Source: Gnetum montanum
Taxonomy: Eukaryota; Streptophyta; Gnetopsida; Gnetales; Gnetaceae
DNA length: 64,000 nucleotides
Reading direction: 5' to 3'
NCBI GenBank assembly: GCA_015680685.1
Contig: MNCI01015561.1
Location: 1,586,839 to 1,650,838 of the forward strand
Every line of letters starts with the position of its first letter. Position 1 is the stretch's first letter. The notes under the pieces are model-generated. The model was given only the letters and a program-made list of their open reading frames with translations, was not told where the DNA came from and ran no database searches. This document shows positions 23,981 through 37,200 of this stretch, piece after piece. The translations under genes were made by a program, and so were the position numbers.

Positions 23981-25955
23981 AATTTGCTAGAAATCCTTGA
24001 CTTACTACAAAGATTAAAAGGAATCACTAATGATCTAGATGGGTAATTTATCAATGAAGAAAAAATTATAAGTTAGTTAGGTCATTATTGTTACCTTGTC
24101 AGTTGAGCTAGAATTACAATGTCATGGGTAGATATCCTATGGAATGATACCTAGGATAGTTGTATGATAAGATTTTGATGTTATAATAGTTAGAGCCTAT
24201 GTACTAACATTACATCTATTTTGTAGTCAAAGAATCCTCCCCAATAATATTATCTAGGGAATAATAGAAATGGATTTTATCAACTTGAAAAGTGTTAAAT
24301 TTTAATACATTAATGATGCATGTACCATTTTGTTCCCATATGTCTCAGCAAACATCAAATATTTGTAACATTAAACATTATGTGTAAAGAAATTAATAGG
24401 GAAAATGTAGAAGAAAAGTAAAAATAATGCTTTATTGATGTGAAATAGTATATCTATATCATGATCTAAGGGTTCCTTGGGATTATCTTCCTTTGTCATC
24501 TATCCCTTGGAGAAAATCCAGCACTACCATCATGGTTAGACCTATAATCTAGCCAAAAGGAATGGCACCTTTTGGTCTTGATTTACCCAAAACCTATTAC
24601 TTTCCACTATTGGCTCCACAACTCCATGCTAATACAACCTCTAATTCTTGAGTATAAATGATTTACATCAAATTGCTAAAGGTTACCTCAAGAGATATAA
24701 CATGCCCATTCAAGTTTTAATTATAATTTTTCCTCTTAGGTTTTATTGAAATAATTACAACATTTTTTATAAAGAGACACTACATTTATTATGGAATGAC
24801 ATCATTTGGGAATGGGAACATGATAATCTAACCCCCTTAGCTTTTTTTCATCCTTGAATGAATCATGTTAATAATCTTCCTTCAGCTGCAGTGTTCCCTC
24901 CATGCTCTTATGCTTTAATGGTTTGATTTCTCCTTTAGAATAGGGTTGAATATCCTAATGTTCTTCTACTTATTCTACAAAATAAAATATAAGTGAAAAA
25001 ATATTTTAAAAATAAATCTTATTTTATCAATAATTATCTCATTTATAGGTAATAACATGAGGTAAATTAAATGTCTACCAACCATCAATCACCAATTCTA
25101 ACTAGAGTTACATAAAGTATAACTCATATATGGTTACCTAAGTAATGGTAGAAAAATTCCTTTTTCCTACTTATATTATCCTTAAATATTTTACTAACTT
25201 AATTAAAATATAAATTAAATAATAATAGAAAATATAAAAATCATAAATAAAAGTAAGTTTAAGAAACTCTCTAATATTTATCAATCTTGGGTGTCAATGA
25301 AAGTAGTTGTAGTTCTTCCATAAGGGATATATCATAAGATGGCCTTTGTTGTGGCAAAGCTTGGTCTTGCTCCTCAACTTCTATCTTAGGAATTAACTTT
25401 AATAACTTGGTGACTTGGAAGAATCACTCATCATACCACATATAGTCTAAAGTCTTAATGATGAATGATGTTGACTTTTTTGTTTATTAAAAATTCAAAG
25501 TAGGTGGAATATGCACTAGCGAATGGAATTTCATGATGAAATAATGAAAAAATATTCTTAGAATCAAGTTCCTCTTCCATATTTTACATAGGTACATGTT
25601 TGAAGCCACTTGGTATCTAGAAACAATGTATATTCTGTTGACCTTTTGGTATGTCAAAACCTTAAGGAAAATGGAGAGTATAAGTTGTTGTGGAATGTGA
25701 TGCTTTTACAAGACATGAAGGAAAGCTTAAGAGATCACATATACAAAGAGATGATAGAGTGGAAACAATGAAGACTCCTTGAACATGAATAAAAACTACA
25801 TCAAGATGTCAAAGATAGAACTACAAGGACTCAAGAGAGCTTGGGCAAAGACTTCATTAGAAAAGTGGAAGCAAGGACAAAGATAAAGACTACAACAAAA
25901 TGAAGAAGTTTCCAATATCATGGATGAGCCAAATCAATGAAAGGAAGCCTTGGGA
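23981..25955. other. AT-rich stretch, nothing recognisable
   Basis: No coherent coding frame or known element seen. Confidence 0.4.
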
Positions 25956-25959
25956 AGCT

Positions 25960-26180
25960 AAGTCCAAAAATGAAGAAGACATATACAAGAAGCAAAATAT
26001 GTCTTGGCTAAAGTACAGAAGAAGTAGAGAAGACATCTTGGAAAAACAATAGATGTCTACCATTAAGAGAAGACATCTAGATGTAGACATCTCCTAGAAT
26101 ATGTCTTCCCTAGATATGAGACATCTGCCTAGGATGCAGGTTTGATCAATGAGACATGCCAATCTTAAAGAAGAAATATC
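25960..26180. repeat. AGACATCTAGATGTCT palindrome array
   Basis: Half-sites AGACATCT and AGATGTCT recur about ten times in 200 bp, for instance GAAGACATCTAGATGTAGAC near 26073. A TATA-like GGTTATAAGAAG lies near 26240. The layout is like the U3 arrays of the dated LTRs in this window, so a decayed LTR is likely here. Confidence 0.6.
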
Positions 26181-27440
26181 CCCTAGTTGTTAGATAGGCA
26201 TTACATGAATTCTGAGGTGATTTCAGAAACATCAAGGTTATAAGAAGACTTCATTCTCTTGTGGAATGTGCAAGCTTAGTGTGCAAGTAAGTGTCAACAT
26301 CAAGAAATCATTGTGCATATTATTCTATTATTTTTGTGTACTTCATTGTACTATCTTTTGTACCATTGTAAGTGATTAGTTGCATTGTATCTCAAAGTAC
26401 AAGGACCAACAAATTAGTTGCATCCTTTCCTTTTAATGCTTATTTATCTTTTGTTTCCCTATGGGGTTTATGTGCTTCTTGAAATAAGGCATCATCCTTT
26501 AGCTTGTCAAGATCCTATGGGATTGACTGTTGGTGTAGTACCACAACACTCTAGAGCAAAGTTGAAGTTGTAAAGGTTGTGGAATCCTGTAAACCACTTT
26601 TGAAGCTTTTTGGGACCTTGTGAGGTTGAGTGGATTCATGACATAAAATCACTCTAGAGTAGATCTTAGAGCTTGTATAGGATGAGGTACCCTTCAAATC
26701 ACTTTTAAGAGAAATAAAGTCTGGAGGTGTGCAAGTAATCTACCCTTTGAGTGTGGACTATCCAAGTTGGGGAATCACATTAAAATTGGTTGTGTTCTTT
26801 GTAGTTGAAAATTTTAATTTGGGAAACTTATTCATCCCTGCTTCTAATTTCTATGATCCTTAGACTCCATGCTAAATTTCTTATAGGGATGTTCCCTTCA
26901 TAAATGATCTAGATATTTTTGTTGAAGCTTCTTAGAATGATTTTAATCATCAATGAAAGTAATGATGTCTTTAATCTCTTGCTCTAGTCAATCAAATAGC
27001 CTTGTGCAAGATTCATGATAAATGTAATACAAGGAATGAGAAACTATCCCAACAAATAGTAGGATCTAGATCAACACATGACACTAATCAAGGTAAAACT
27101 CTAGGAAATGCCTAGTTCTTAGACGTGCTGAGATTTATATAGGATACAATAAATAATCATTAATGATAGATAAAGCCTTCACCTTCCTAGGCTTCTCCAT
27201 GATCATGGGACCTACATCATAAATAAGGAAAAACATTGGATATATGATCAAAAGCCTAGCAATCATGCCAACCCTACAATCACAACATGTAATAAAACCA
27301 AGAGCTATTATCCCTGAGGAAAAAACATAAAAATGTAAAATATATATGCAAATGTGTGTACACTTTAGTCATGATAGGTAAAATAAAATAGACACATCAT
27401 TCCTAAAATTCCTAGAGTCTAAATTTTATCTTTAGCTTGG
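26181..27440. other. No gene seen; possibly transcribed part of a decayed LTR
   Basis: No coding frame. The sequence after 26240 could be the R-U5 part of the LTR suggested by the palindrome array, but no end is visible. Confidence 0.3.
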
Positions 27441-27449
27441 ATATGTTAT

Positions 27450-28010
27450 TTTGACACATAGACAAATTTTTTATTTTATCTTCTTTTTGCTAACACTTAG
27501 AAAATTTTGGGGTACTCAAGCTTTTGTACACTTAGTTAAATTTTTTAAACTTGATCAAACTCATCAACACTTAGGTAATTTTCACCTTCCTCCCACTCTA
27601 AAACTAAGCAAAATTTTGACCTTGGTCTACCCTAGTACTGAGGAAATTATTTCTTTCTTGACCCCCCATTATTTATTGAAACTTTAGATTTTGTTTTTTA
27701 TTCATAAGCCATAGAAAATTTTTTATTTTCATCCACAAGCCTTAGAAAATTTTTGCTTTTTGGTTTCAAGTTTTATCTCTAACCTTAGAGAGATTTTTTG
27801 GTTTCAATTTCAATTTCCAATTTTGATCTCTATATGTAACTTTGGAAATTTTTTATTTCAGTTTTGGTTTTTTTTTCCTAATACTTAAATAAATTTTTGG
27901 CTTTCTACCCACTACTTAGCTAAATTTTGGCCCTTTATCCTACCACTTTAGGACTTTAATAAAATTTTCCCTCTTTCCAGTAACTCAGAAAAATCTTTTT
28001 TTGTTTTAAT
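27450..28010 (+). repeat. Degenerate array of CTTAG-AAATTTT units
   Basis: About a dozen units of 30-50 bases share a core like ACTTAGAAAATTTTGG (for example near 27495, 27523, 27572, 27720 and 27910). A 78-residue open frame in this region is produced by the repeat and does not look like a real protein. Confidence 0.6.
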
Positions 28011-28822
28011 TTTCATTCTAGCTAGCCTACCTAATCCATGTTACATCCATGCTCTTTCCCAACCTAACCTATCATCAATAACACTAACATGCTAGCCTTT
28101 CCTTAGTAGCAAGCTAGGACCAATCTTTTTCTTGACCCCCAACTAATAAAGTGCCAAAGCCCTAACAACACTATTAGTACCACCATTATTTGGTAATGCT
28201 ATGCTGAAGTTGTTAGCACTAGGGGTGACGTGCTAGTACTTCACATTGGTGTTGACAATGTCAGCTATGCACCACGAATACTAAGTATCATACACTTTAA
28301 AAAAATAAATGCATAAGAACCTTGGTTATTTGCCAGCTACACCATAATTACAAGTCCCCTTCCCCTTCTATTTTTTTAATAATTATAAAATAAAATAGAA
28401 TCTCTATCCATGCTGCATGTGCATAAGCCCGTATATCAACCATGCACCAGTTCTACACCTATCATGCACCATGAAAAGGTCTTGATAGTCATGACCTTCT
28501 CTTCATCTGTCTTCTCCTCCCATGTAGAAAACCAGCAAACCCTCTACCTCCAAATTTGATCAATTTTCCTACAAGGGTGCCATGGGTAGCTTACCTTATT
28601 TACAAAAGGACTTTCCAAGGCCTAATCTACCATCACCAAGGTAGATTCATTCCTAATGGCTGGGAGAGCAACATTCCTTTTTTCCTTTTCACCATCTCAA
28701 AACTATAGTGACTAAAAATCTTGGTTGCTGGAGGAACTGAGGAATTCACAATGCACATAGATTTTGACCATAGATCTTAAGGGCCTTTGTGAAAGATAGG
28801 ATCCAAGGTGCCTTATAGTATG
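28011..28822. other. No gene seen
   Basis: Somewhat less AT-rich than its surroundings, with no coherent frame. Confidence 0.35.
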
Positions 28823-29224
28823 GTAGATCACCCAGGGACTTAAGGAGGGGAAAAATGATGTGATGAAATGTAAATACTAAATACAGATTTAAAATGTAAA
28901 TTGTGCTGAAGTAAACAACTAATAAGAACTTGTAGATAAATGAAGTTGTAAAACTTAATTTCAATGAAAATAAAGAAGGTACAAAAAATGTGTACAAGAT
29001 GGCCTGTTGCAACAAGGGGGGTTTAGAGTCCATTGAAGTTGCTACAATCAACTCCACAATCTAGATGTTCTACCACTTTTGATGTTATCAAATCTCTAAT
29101 GCTTTCATAAATCTACAAAATCTTTGATGTGGGGGGAATGAGAAGTATGAGGGATTAGAGCTACCAAAGTGATTAATGCTATGAGTTGTGGTTCCCAGGT
29201 GCTTAGCGTGGAAGGGGATACCCA
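28823..29224 (+). repeat. Element fragment repeated at 57655-58070
   Basis: Direct-orientation homology with 57655-58070: both begin TAGATCACC(C/T)AGGGACTTA, then a purine stretch, and share blocks such as TCATAGTCTATTGA / TTAGAGTCCATTGA, CTCTTAATGCTATCAAA / TTTTGATGTTATCAAA and GGTGATCCCAAGG / GTGGTTCCCAGG. The AAGGAGGGGAAAA at 28844 could be a polypurine tract before an LTR start. It interrupts or ends the minus-strand gag to its right. Confidence 0.55.
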
Positions 29225-30459
29225 AATCACAAATGGCTCCCTTGTAGCCCTTTGATTTTCATCAATGTTGAATGCCAATATAATGTATGCACTATTGTTG
29301 GTGTTCAATGAGTCTTTATACACTTGCATCAATTGGTTTTGAGGTTAGACAAAGTTAGATGCATTAAGGATTAACTCTTCCATGTATATCATCTTTTGTA
29401 GGTCATCCTTTAGCATGAGGCAGAAGTCAATGTCATGACCAAGAAATTGATGATAGTGGCAAAAGCAATTGAGCCTAAAGTACTTAGATACCTAAATGTC
29501 ATCCTTGGTAGATCTAGTGAGGTCCTTGGATATCTCACATAGCCTTTCATGATTTTTACAAGTAGTTTTAGACATTTTCTTATATTGGATCCTTCCACTT
29601 TTCAATAGATGATCTAAGAGCTCAGACGGTTTCAAAGGCAACCTAGTATATTTAGTCCTATCTTTCTACTTAAAGTTGGGTCTAGATGAAGTCAAAATGG
29701 ACCCAAAGGTTAATGGTTGGTTGTTTTGGTTATTAGTAGGGGCCTTGGGTGGATTGGCTTTTGGGCCTTGGTTAGTCATTTTGGTCTCTTTGGCTACTGT
29801 TGTCATTGTCACATTGTTATTTTTACTCCTCTTCTTATTCCTTCGCTTATGTTGGTTTTTGTATGCCATGTAGGTAGGGTCGTGGCTAGCCTCTGCAATA
29901 TCCTCTAAGTTCTTAGTTTAGGAGAATGCTTGACTAAGTGATTGCAAGTCAAGGTAACATAGCTTGGACTTGATAAAATCATTAATCATCCCCTTGAATA
30001 TAGCCAAAAGATGGATTTTGGCTACAGGTTTTAGTATCTCATTGAGAAAACCATTCCATCAGTGGATGAACTTCAACATTGGTTCAAGTGGTCCATGCTT
30101 GACCTTCATTAGCTAGTCAAGCATGGTGTTGGGCTTCAAATTGACATGAACCTATTAATGGATTGCAATATGAGGTCTTCTAGAGAGAATATAGATCCTC
30201 TAAGTAAGGCATTGTACCATTCAAGGGCTTTCCTTGTATGAGACATAGAAAATATCCTTATGATTGTGTGCAACCATGATTGCAACAATAAGCACTTGGA
30301 TTGAAAGGTTATAAGATGAGCATCAAGATCACCTTTGCCACTATATTTTGTGAATTGTAGGATGGGAACACTAAGAGGAAGCATTAAGGATGGGATCATA
30401 GGATTGATGGGATCATCTTGATAAAAGTCCATAACCTTAACAGTTTTAGATGTAGAGGC
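29225..30459 (-). pseudogene. gag, C-terminal part, of a gag-protease element (outer layer of the nest)
   Basis: Gag forms the particle that packages element RNA. On the minus strand from 30459 I read STSKTVKVMDFYQDDPIN, LQFTKYSGKGDLDAH (about 30350), the gag signature KALEWYNALLRGS (about 30210), then a lysine-rich stretch (MAYKNQHKRRNKKRSK, about 29860) and TSSRPNF. These match the plus-strand gags at 42.3-43.1 kb and 55.9-56.7 kb. The N-terminal part is not upstream here; it lies at 51767-52745, and the LTR at 30460 cuts the gene exactly between Lys-Ala and Ser. Stops and frameshifts occur after about 30130. Two open frames on the opposite strand are shadows. Confidence 0.85.
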
Positions 30460-31302
30460 TGATGAGTGGTGAGGTACCCCTACATCCAACCATATAAATC
30501 ACTAAGGCATTCACATGTAATTTGGTCAAATTCCATGGACCTATAGTTTTCTAGTGTACTAGTTCTTCTAGGAAGTGAAATGAGCATTGAGAATGTTCGT
30601 TGTCTTCCCAACTACACTTGTGAAGCTCAAGGGTATGGTATAAGTATAATTGAGGTAGATGATTTTTATCATTTTATGTTTTATAAGTTTAATCACCTAC
30701 AACAAGAATGAAAGGTAGATTAATTTAAGATCTAATTCATTCATTGCCTAGCTAGCCTAATACAAGTACCCATCCCACTTTTCTAGACACATTCTGAACA
30801 CATAGCATTGCTAGGCTACCAAACGTTAAGCGTTGCTAGGTTACCAAGCACTGTATGTATGCTCAAAGTGGTCGTGCTTGTGTTCATTAATAACTAAAAG
30901 TTAATTGCTTAATTTAAATGCATTAAAGTAAAGTGCATTAAAGGAAACATTAATATATTCTCAGTGTTGCAAATATTATTAAAAGGATTTATTTTTATTT
31001 CCATCACACTGTTGCACTTAGGTACATTAGAGCTCAAACAAAGATCTATACACACTTGGACTCCAGCTGTGGGCACTTAGAAAATATTCTAACTTTTGAG
31101 AAAATAAACTGCAAGAGCTTTGCTAACTATGATAAAAACTAATATCAAAATCATGAGCTCAAGTGCTATATTTATAGGCTGGTGTATTCCTTGTGATATC
31201 AGATAGTCGATATCATGTCCTAGGCTCTGACATTAGATACCCGATGTTGGGGCTCCAATATTGAGTTCTTGATATCAGAGCTATGAAAAATGTGATTCAT
31301 CA
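30460..31302 (-). mobile_element. 3' LTR (843 bp) of the minus-strand Athila-like element
   Basis: On the minus strand it begins TGATGAATCACA and ends CACTCATCA. It aligns throughout with 50981-51761. The core hairpin CCACTT/AAGTGG is at 30775-30780 and 30866-30871. The first 110 bases carry TGATATCA-type half-sites. Its flank GAGGC (30455-30459) corresponds to AATGC at the far side of the partner LTR (51762-51766), an imperfect 5-bp target duplication. Confidence 0.9.
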
Positions 31303-31314
31303 TACCTCCATAAT
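31303..31314 (-). other. Polypurine tract
   Basis: Minus strand AATTATGGAGGTA immediately before the LTR start, equivalent to the tract at 3092-3103. Confidence 0.65.
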
Positions 31315-33418
31315 TGAATAAAACCTCATCCTCAAGTGAAAAGGAGAAGGAACAAGTTCCTTACAAAATATTAGGAAGGTATGGGATTATTGACTAACAT
31401 ACAAATTAACTTAGATGAAACAAACAAACTCTGAGTGCCCAAGTATATGGAGTTATAATCTTTACAAAATTGGGTGTTCATAATAAGAGAAGTGAACACC
31501 CTAGGTAGAATTGACATCCAACACCTCTTGGCAACTAAAGAGCAAGAGAAAAGATCTAATGATCATGAATAGTCCTCATCTTGTGGTCCTGCTGCATCAT
31601 CCTTGGTGAAGATAGTCCCACTTCTAGTCTATGCTTCCCACTACAATCACAATAGAATCGTGAATTAGTATGCAATGTGTAACACATAGCTATTAAATAT
31701 CTTTTCTTGTTAGTGGTTACACTCCGCTAGGTTGTAATTATGGTAGATTTATTTCTTTAGGAGCATTAGCAGGAAGGTTGATAGATAGGGTAAAATATAT
31801 AAGCGATCCACTAAATTTGAAAAAATTCAACACAAGGAAATATTTGAAGAGGGTGTAAGAATTTACAATAATAAAAAGGAAAGTTCATTGAAAAATGCTA
31901 TGAAGATGTGCACAATTAGATGTCATTGATGAGGTAAACAACAGGATTTGATTGTAAGAGTGTCTAAGGGTAAAGAACTTAACTAACCCAACCAAAAGAT
32001 ATGCAAGTGGATCCTTCCTAAAGTTAGTACAGGTTCTTATTGCCCTTGCATAACTTCAAACCAAGGAGTCTGTGGGCCCCATGGATGATTAAAATGGTTA
32101 TGTAAGGTTAAGTACAAAACCTAGAAGAAACTATCTAAGAATTTTGACACATCAAACTAGGACATCAAACAAGAACATGAAACTAGTAGTGAGGTGAGAC
32201 ATGGAAAGCATAGATAGATGAGAGAGAGTGGAATGGAGTTCTTGATTAAGGTCACATGAATTCCCTTATGAATTTTATGGTTAAATGACTTGATAAGATC
32301 CATCATTAGTCTAGACCAAAACCAACCTCATTCAGTGACTTTGCATCATCATTTTAAGACTAGTCCTTCCCCTTGAGACACAAGAGTGCATCCACAAAAC
32401 AACCACCATTCCTTATTAGAGAAGAAAAGAGAAGTGGAAAGTGAGGAATGGCCTTAGTTAGAGGAGACCTTCAGGCATGGTTAACATGTCTTTCTAGTCC
32501 CATAACCAATGCTTGTAGCCTATTTATTTTGTCTAAGGAATGTGCTTTGAATTCCCATCATTTTTGTTGAAATGGGAACCACACCATGCAAAGACACATG
32601 CATTTATTTTGTCTACGGGATGTGCTTTGAATTCCCATAATTTTTTTGAAATGGGAACCACACCATGCAAATACACATGCATTTATTTTGTCTAAGGTAT
32701 GTGCTTAAAATTTCCATCTTTTTTTTATGAGAACCACATCATGCAAAGACTTATTCAAGTTCCTTTTATTGGTGGACACAGAATGGTAAGAAATTTATGA
32801 AAACACACATGCATGCAAGCAAATAGAAAGATGCAAAGAACAGAAAATCCTCTTGAAGTCACACCTTGTTCAAACCTTTGAAACCTTTCCAATTCTAGAA
32901 ATGACCAACGTCACAAATTTGTTAAAGTTTTGTTAATAAAAAAGGGACTGCATGTTTCTAGAATAAGGAAAACCATAGAGTTTGTGGATGGGTGGATGCT
33001 GTGGATTCACTACTTGTTGCATAAAAAAGAAACCATGTTCTAATCATCCATAATGAAATTCAAAGTCAAAATCCAAACACCAACAATCAAATAACAAAAT
33101 AGTACATGCCACCATCAAACAATGCATTACCACTATACGTAGCACTTATTAACAAAAGGTTAAAAAATCACACCAGAATAAAATATAAAAGAAAGTGTAA
33201 AATTTTCAAGAATTAGAAAATGTACTAATGATGATGCAAAATAAAAATTAGAAAAGATTAATAACATGAAAACAAGAAGATGTAAAATAATGAATTTGTA
33301 AAACAAAAAGTTGTAAAACAAAAAATATGTAAAACAAAAAGTTGAAAAACTAAGGAGCCACTTATATGGTTAGCATGGATGGCCATATTCCCCATGACTA
33401 AGTTGAAAAGAGGAGATC
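31315..33418 (-). other. 3' region of the minus-strand Athila-like element
   Basis: Non-coding and homologous to 1163-3091 (+). On the minus strand it begins with ACTTAGTCATGGGGAATATGG just after integrase. It contains a local direct repeat: TTTATTTTGTCTAAGGAATG and variants occur at about 32523, 32603 and 32681. Confidence 0.65.
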
Positions 33419-33419
33419 T

Positions 33420-34560
33420 GAAATATGGAGTGTGGTTGTCGATCCGATGAGGTGTTTGTTGTATTAGCTAGCATATGCTTGTGGAAAGGTTTGATTTATT
33501 GGATGTTGACTAGTTGTTTCTTGTCTAGGCTCTCAAGTTTGTAAATCATCATGGCCCTAGAAGGAAAAGTTTCATAAATGATGTAAGGTCCTTCCCATAG
33601 TGTTTGGAACTTAGTTCATTGAGGTACGTGTGTGCGATTCTAATAGAGAACCTTATCTTCTAGTTGAAATTTGACTTTTCTGATTTTAAGGCCATGAAAC
33701 TTTTTGTTGTAGGCCTTATACAACTCATTAGATGATAGGGCCACCAATCGGTTTTCATTTAGCAGGTTGAGAGTCATTAATCTTTCTTTTTGTGCTAGAC
33801 TCAAGTCAAGGTTGACTTCATAGGCTATTGAAAGTGTACAAAGTTTGGATTGAATAGAAAGTATTGGTAATTTTTTATACATAAGCTCATAGAGAGAATA
33901 GCCTATAAGAAGTTTCCATGTTGAGTGGTAGCCCCAAAGGGCATCATTGAGTTTTGTGCTCAAATCCTTCCTATATTTTCTAATAGTTCTTATTAGAATC
34001 CTTGTGATTTTCCTATTGGCAATCTTAGCTTGACCATTAGCTTGGGGGTGGTAGGATGTTGTGAGTTTATGTTCAACCCTCAAGCATTGCATGAGCTTCC
34101 GAAAAGTAGTGCTAGTAAAGTAAGTTTTATTATTAGAAATTAATGCACATGGCACACCAAACCTATTTACAACATTTTGTTGTACAAACTGAGTAGCAGT
34201 AGAAGATGTAAAGTTGATAAAAATTGCTATTTTTGCCCATTTTGTACAATAGTTAACAGTGACTATGATGTACACCTGTTCATTTGACATGGGCATGATA
34301 GAACCCATGAAGTCAATGCCCTAAATGTTGAAGGATTCCAATGGTTGAATTTATTATTGAGGTTTCTTCATTTGAGCAATCATTCCACCATCTTGTTGGA
34401 ATTGTTCACAAGAGCAGACATAATGATGAGCATCCCTGAAGATTGTTGGCCAATAGTACCTTACCATCAGGATTTTAATAACTGTGCATCTTGTAGCATA
34501 GTTTCCTCCATAAGGACCTTCATAAGCATCATGGAGAATGCGCAATTAATTAGCATTAGG
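33420..34560 (-). pseudogene. Athila-like integrase, broken
   Basis: Same family and order as 2-1162. The zinc finger is damaged (YEGPYGGNYA, with His to Asn, and CSCEQFQ, with one Cys lost). The core has YIIVTVNYCTKWA, the middle catalytic residue as Asn (34132-34134, in ISNNKTYF) and the catalytic Glu as Lys (34024-34026, NGQAKIAN), at DD35E spacing. The C-terminal domain continues through LWEGPYIIYETFPS (about 33570). One 222-codon stretch is still open (33640-34308), but the catalytic changes show the enzyme is dead. Confidence 0.9.
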
Positions 34561-34699
34561 GACGCACCAATGAACTAGGCATCAACACATACATTATAAA
34601 GGTGTTCATTGATCTCAATGAAATGTTTTACCTGGTAAAGAAACTGTTGTTTCTTTTGGTGGTCCAACCCTTGTGGCATCTCTTGGATGAGAAGATAGG

Positions 34700-36230
34700 T
34701 GAGAATTCCATCATATCATTTAGGCTCATTAGGTAATTGTTAAATTATAAGCCCATCAAAGAGGAGTTCATTAGGAAACATATCAGATAGTGAGTTTTCT
34801 TGCTCTTTGTTGTCCCATCACAGTTGAGACAAGTGATTAGCAATCATATTCTCAATGCCCTTTTGATCTACCATCGTAAGATTGAATTCCTACAAGATCA
34901 CTAGCCACTGTATGACATGGGGATTCACTGTTGGCTTGTTCATTAGGAAGCAGATGGCACTATGGTTTGTGTGCATAAACACCTTGTATCCAAGCACATA
35001 ATGCCTGAACTTCTCTAGAGAAAACACCACTACCATCAATTCCTTTTATGTGATGGTGTAGTTCAATTGAGCAGCCATAATGCTTTGACTAGCGTAGTGG
35101 ATGTAGTATGGATGTTTCTTGTTATCCATCTACATAAGCATGGCTCCCAAGGTATAATTTGATGCATCCATCATAATATGAAATGGTATGGACCAGTTAG
35201 GTGCTTGTAGGATTGGAGTTTCTACAAGTTTCTCTTATAGCTATTGGAATTCTTTTTCACATTCTGCAATCTAGATAAATGAAGCATCTTTCTTTGTCAG
35301 CTCCACCAATGGCCTTACAATCTTAGAGAAATTCTCTATGAATCACTAGTAATAGCCAGTATGTCCAAGAAATGATCAAACATATTTGATAGTTTTTGGT
35401 TGGTGGGTTATTCCTTGGATGACCCTTATTTTCTCAGGGTCTACCTCAATTCTTGCTTGTGATATCCTATGCCCCAAAATAATGTCTTCCTGGACCATCA
35501 GGTAGCTTTTTTTCCAATTAAGCTACAAGTTGGTTTCAACACATCATTTTAGCACTTGCTTAAGGCAATCTAGGGCTTACTCAAATGTAGCTCCATAACT
35601 AGAGAAGTCATCCATGAAGACTTCCACACCATTTCTGATTTCTATTGAAAATTGCTCATAACTAGGTGTTGGAATGGAGCAGGAGCATTGCATAGATCAA
35701 ATGAAATCTTATGATATGCAAAAGTCCCCCAAGGACTCATGAATGTTGTCTTTGCTTGGTTCTTTAGTGCAATTTAAATTTGATTATAATCACTATAACC
35801 ATCTAGAAAATTGTAGTAGCAATGCCTAGATATTGTATCTAATACTTGACCAAAAAATGGTAATGAAAAATGGTCCTTGAATGTTGCCATATTTAGTAGC
35901 AAAAAATCGATGTAAACTCGTCAGTTGCCACCTTTCTTTGGCACAATCACGAGTGAACTAACCCACTCACTATCCATAATGGGATAAAATGAACCTCACC
36001 TTAAGGAGTTTGATTTCCTCTTTGACAATCTAGTTTAATTTGGAGTTCAATCACCTCTATGGTTGCCTCTTTGGCTTCATGGCTGAATCAGTGTAGATGC
36101 GATGGTGGCATATCCTAGGATGAATTCCTGTGAGTTCAAGATATGACCAGGTAAAAGCTACTAACCATTTTTTAACCACATTCAACAACATCTTTTTCTA
36201 TTTTGGAGCAAGATTTCTAGTGATTATGAC
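34700..36230 (-). pseudogene. Reverse transcriptase and RNase H of the minus-strand Athila-like element
   Basis: Reading down from about 35990 on the minus strand: SEWVSSLVIVPKKGGN, RVYIDF, LNMATFKDHFSLPFF, FLDGYSDYNQI, TTFMSPWGTFAYHKISFDLC, the catalytic FMDDF at 35605-35619, then SSYGATFE and KKSYLMVQEDIILGHRIS. RNase H follows with LGAMLM and YYIHYASQSIMAAQLNYT (about 35080). No second RNase H is visible before integrase, unlike the Tat-type pols at 7.5 and 61.6 kb. Many stops are TAG where Gln or Trp is expected. Confidence 0.88.
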
Positions 36231-36239
36231 TAACTTCCC

Positions 36240-37200
36240 AATTTTTAAAACATGTATTCCATTCTGACTAGTAGCATTTTTAGTTCAAGGGGATCTTGCT
36301 TGAAATTTTTAGGAATATCCAACTCTCCCCAATAGGTATCATCATTTGCATCATCAGAGAGTTGGTGATGAACTTTCTCTAGTTCATCCATGCCTGCAAC
36401 ATATGCACATGTTAGGCTCTTAGTTGGTTTCATGCAAAGTGTGCTTTTCTCAAGATTAGTGATTAGCCACTATATGCTCTTCTATTTTGTGGCTATTACA
36501 TACAAACATCATTGAATTTCTACTTTTGATGCACACTACTTGCATGCAAAGATAGATGCTTATTTCATGGCCCAAAGTTTCTGCACATAATTGCACCCTA
36601 TATCATTGTACGTGATGCATGGAACTCGCTTCTTCTCAATCTTTCCAAATGCATTTTCTTTGGATATTTCCAAGGAAAGATCTCTGATGCCCATTCTTAC
36701 ATCAACAGTGCTAAGCCATGCCCTTGTCATGATGATTAGAAAATTTCATTTGTAGTTCTCCACTTTGATCACTAGGAAATCAGTAGGATAAGACCACCCA
36801 CAGATACTGGTCACAATGTCTTCTACTAGTCATAGTGGAATAGTGATGGATTGGTTTGCTAATTCTAATTTGATATTACTCTTCTTTAGAAAAGGTAAGT
36901 TTCATGTAGTATACATCTCATGAGAAATTAAATTGACACTAGAACTTGAGTCGAGAAGAGATTTACATGGTTCATTCATAGTAATCTGCAAATAGATGAG
37001 AGGACTTCTAGGATTGGCTAGTTTCCTAGGAAGGTTTCCAACATGGATCCAATTAGATATAGTGTGAGTAAGCATCATAGTATGGATCCTAGGTGGTTTT
37101 TGATTTGAAGGAGACTTGGATAAATTTGATACAAAGGAAGACGAAGGAACAAGGTTGTCAACCACAAGTGTATTTGAGGGCTTAGGTGGACTGCATGGTC
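36240..37200 (-). pseudogene. Aspartic protease region of the minus-strand Athila-like element
   Basis: The active-site block reads LLDSSSSVNLISHEMY (about 36905-36955), close to the LLD-GASVNL of this lineage, so the catalytic Asp is kept. It is followed by NIKLELANQSITIPL, VEDIVTSI and TDFLVIKV, the expected flap and second half. Then comes a linker with PKNFKQDPLELKMLL (about 36270) leading into RT. The frame has several stops. Confidence 0.75.

Noticed and set aside
27451-27687. 78-codon open frame
   Set aside because: It is generated by a degenerate tandem repeat and shows no domain.
29676-29908. Two overlapping plus-strand open frames with hydrophobic translations
   Set aside because: They are antisense shadows of the lysine- and threonine-rich part of the minus-strand gag.
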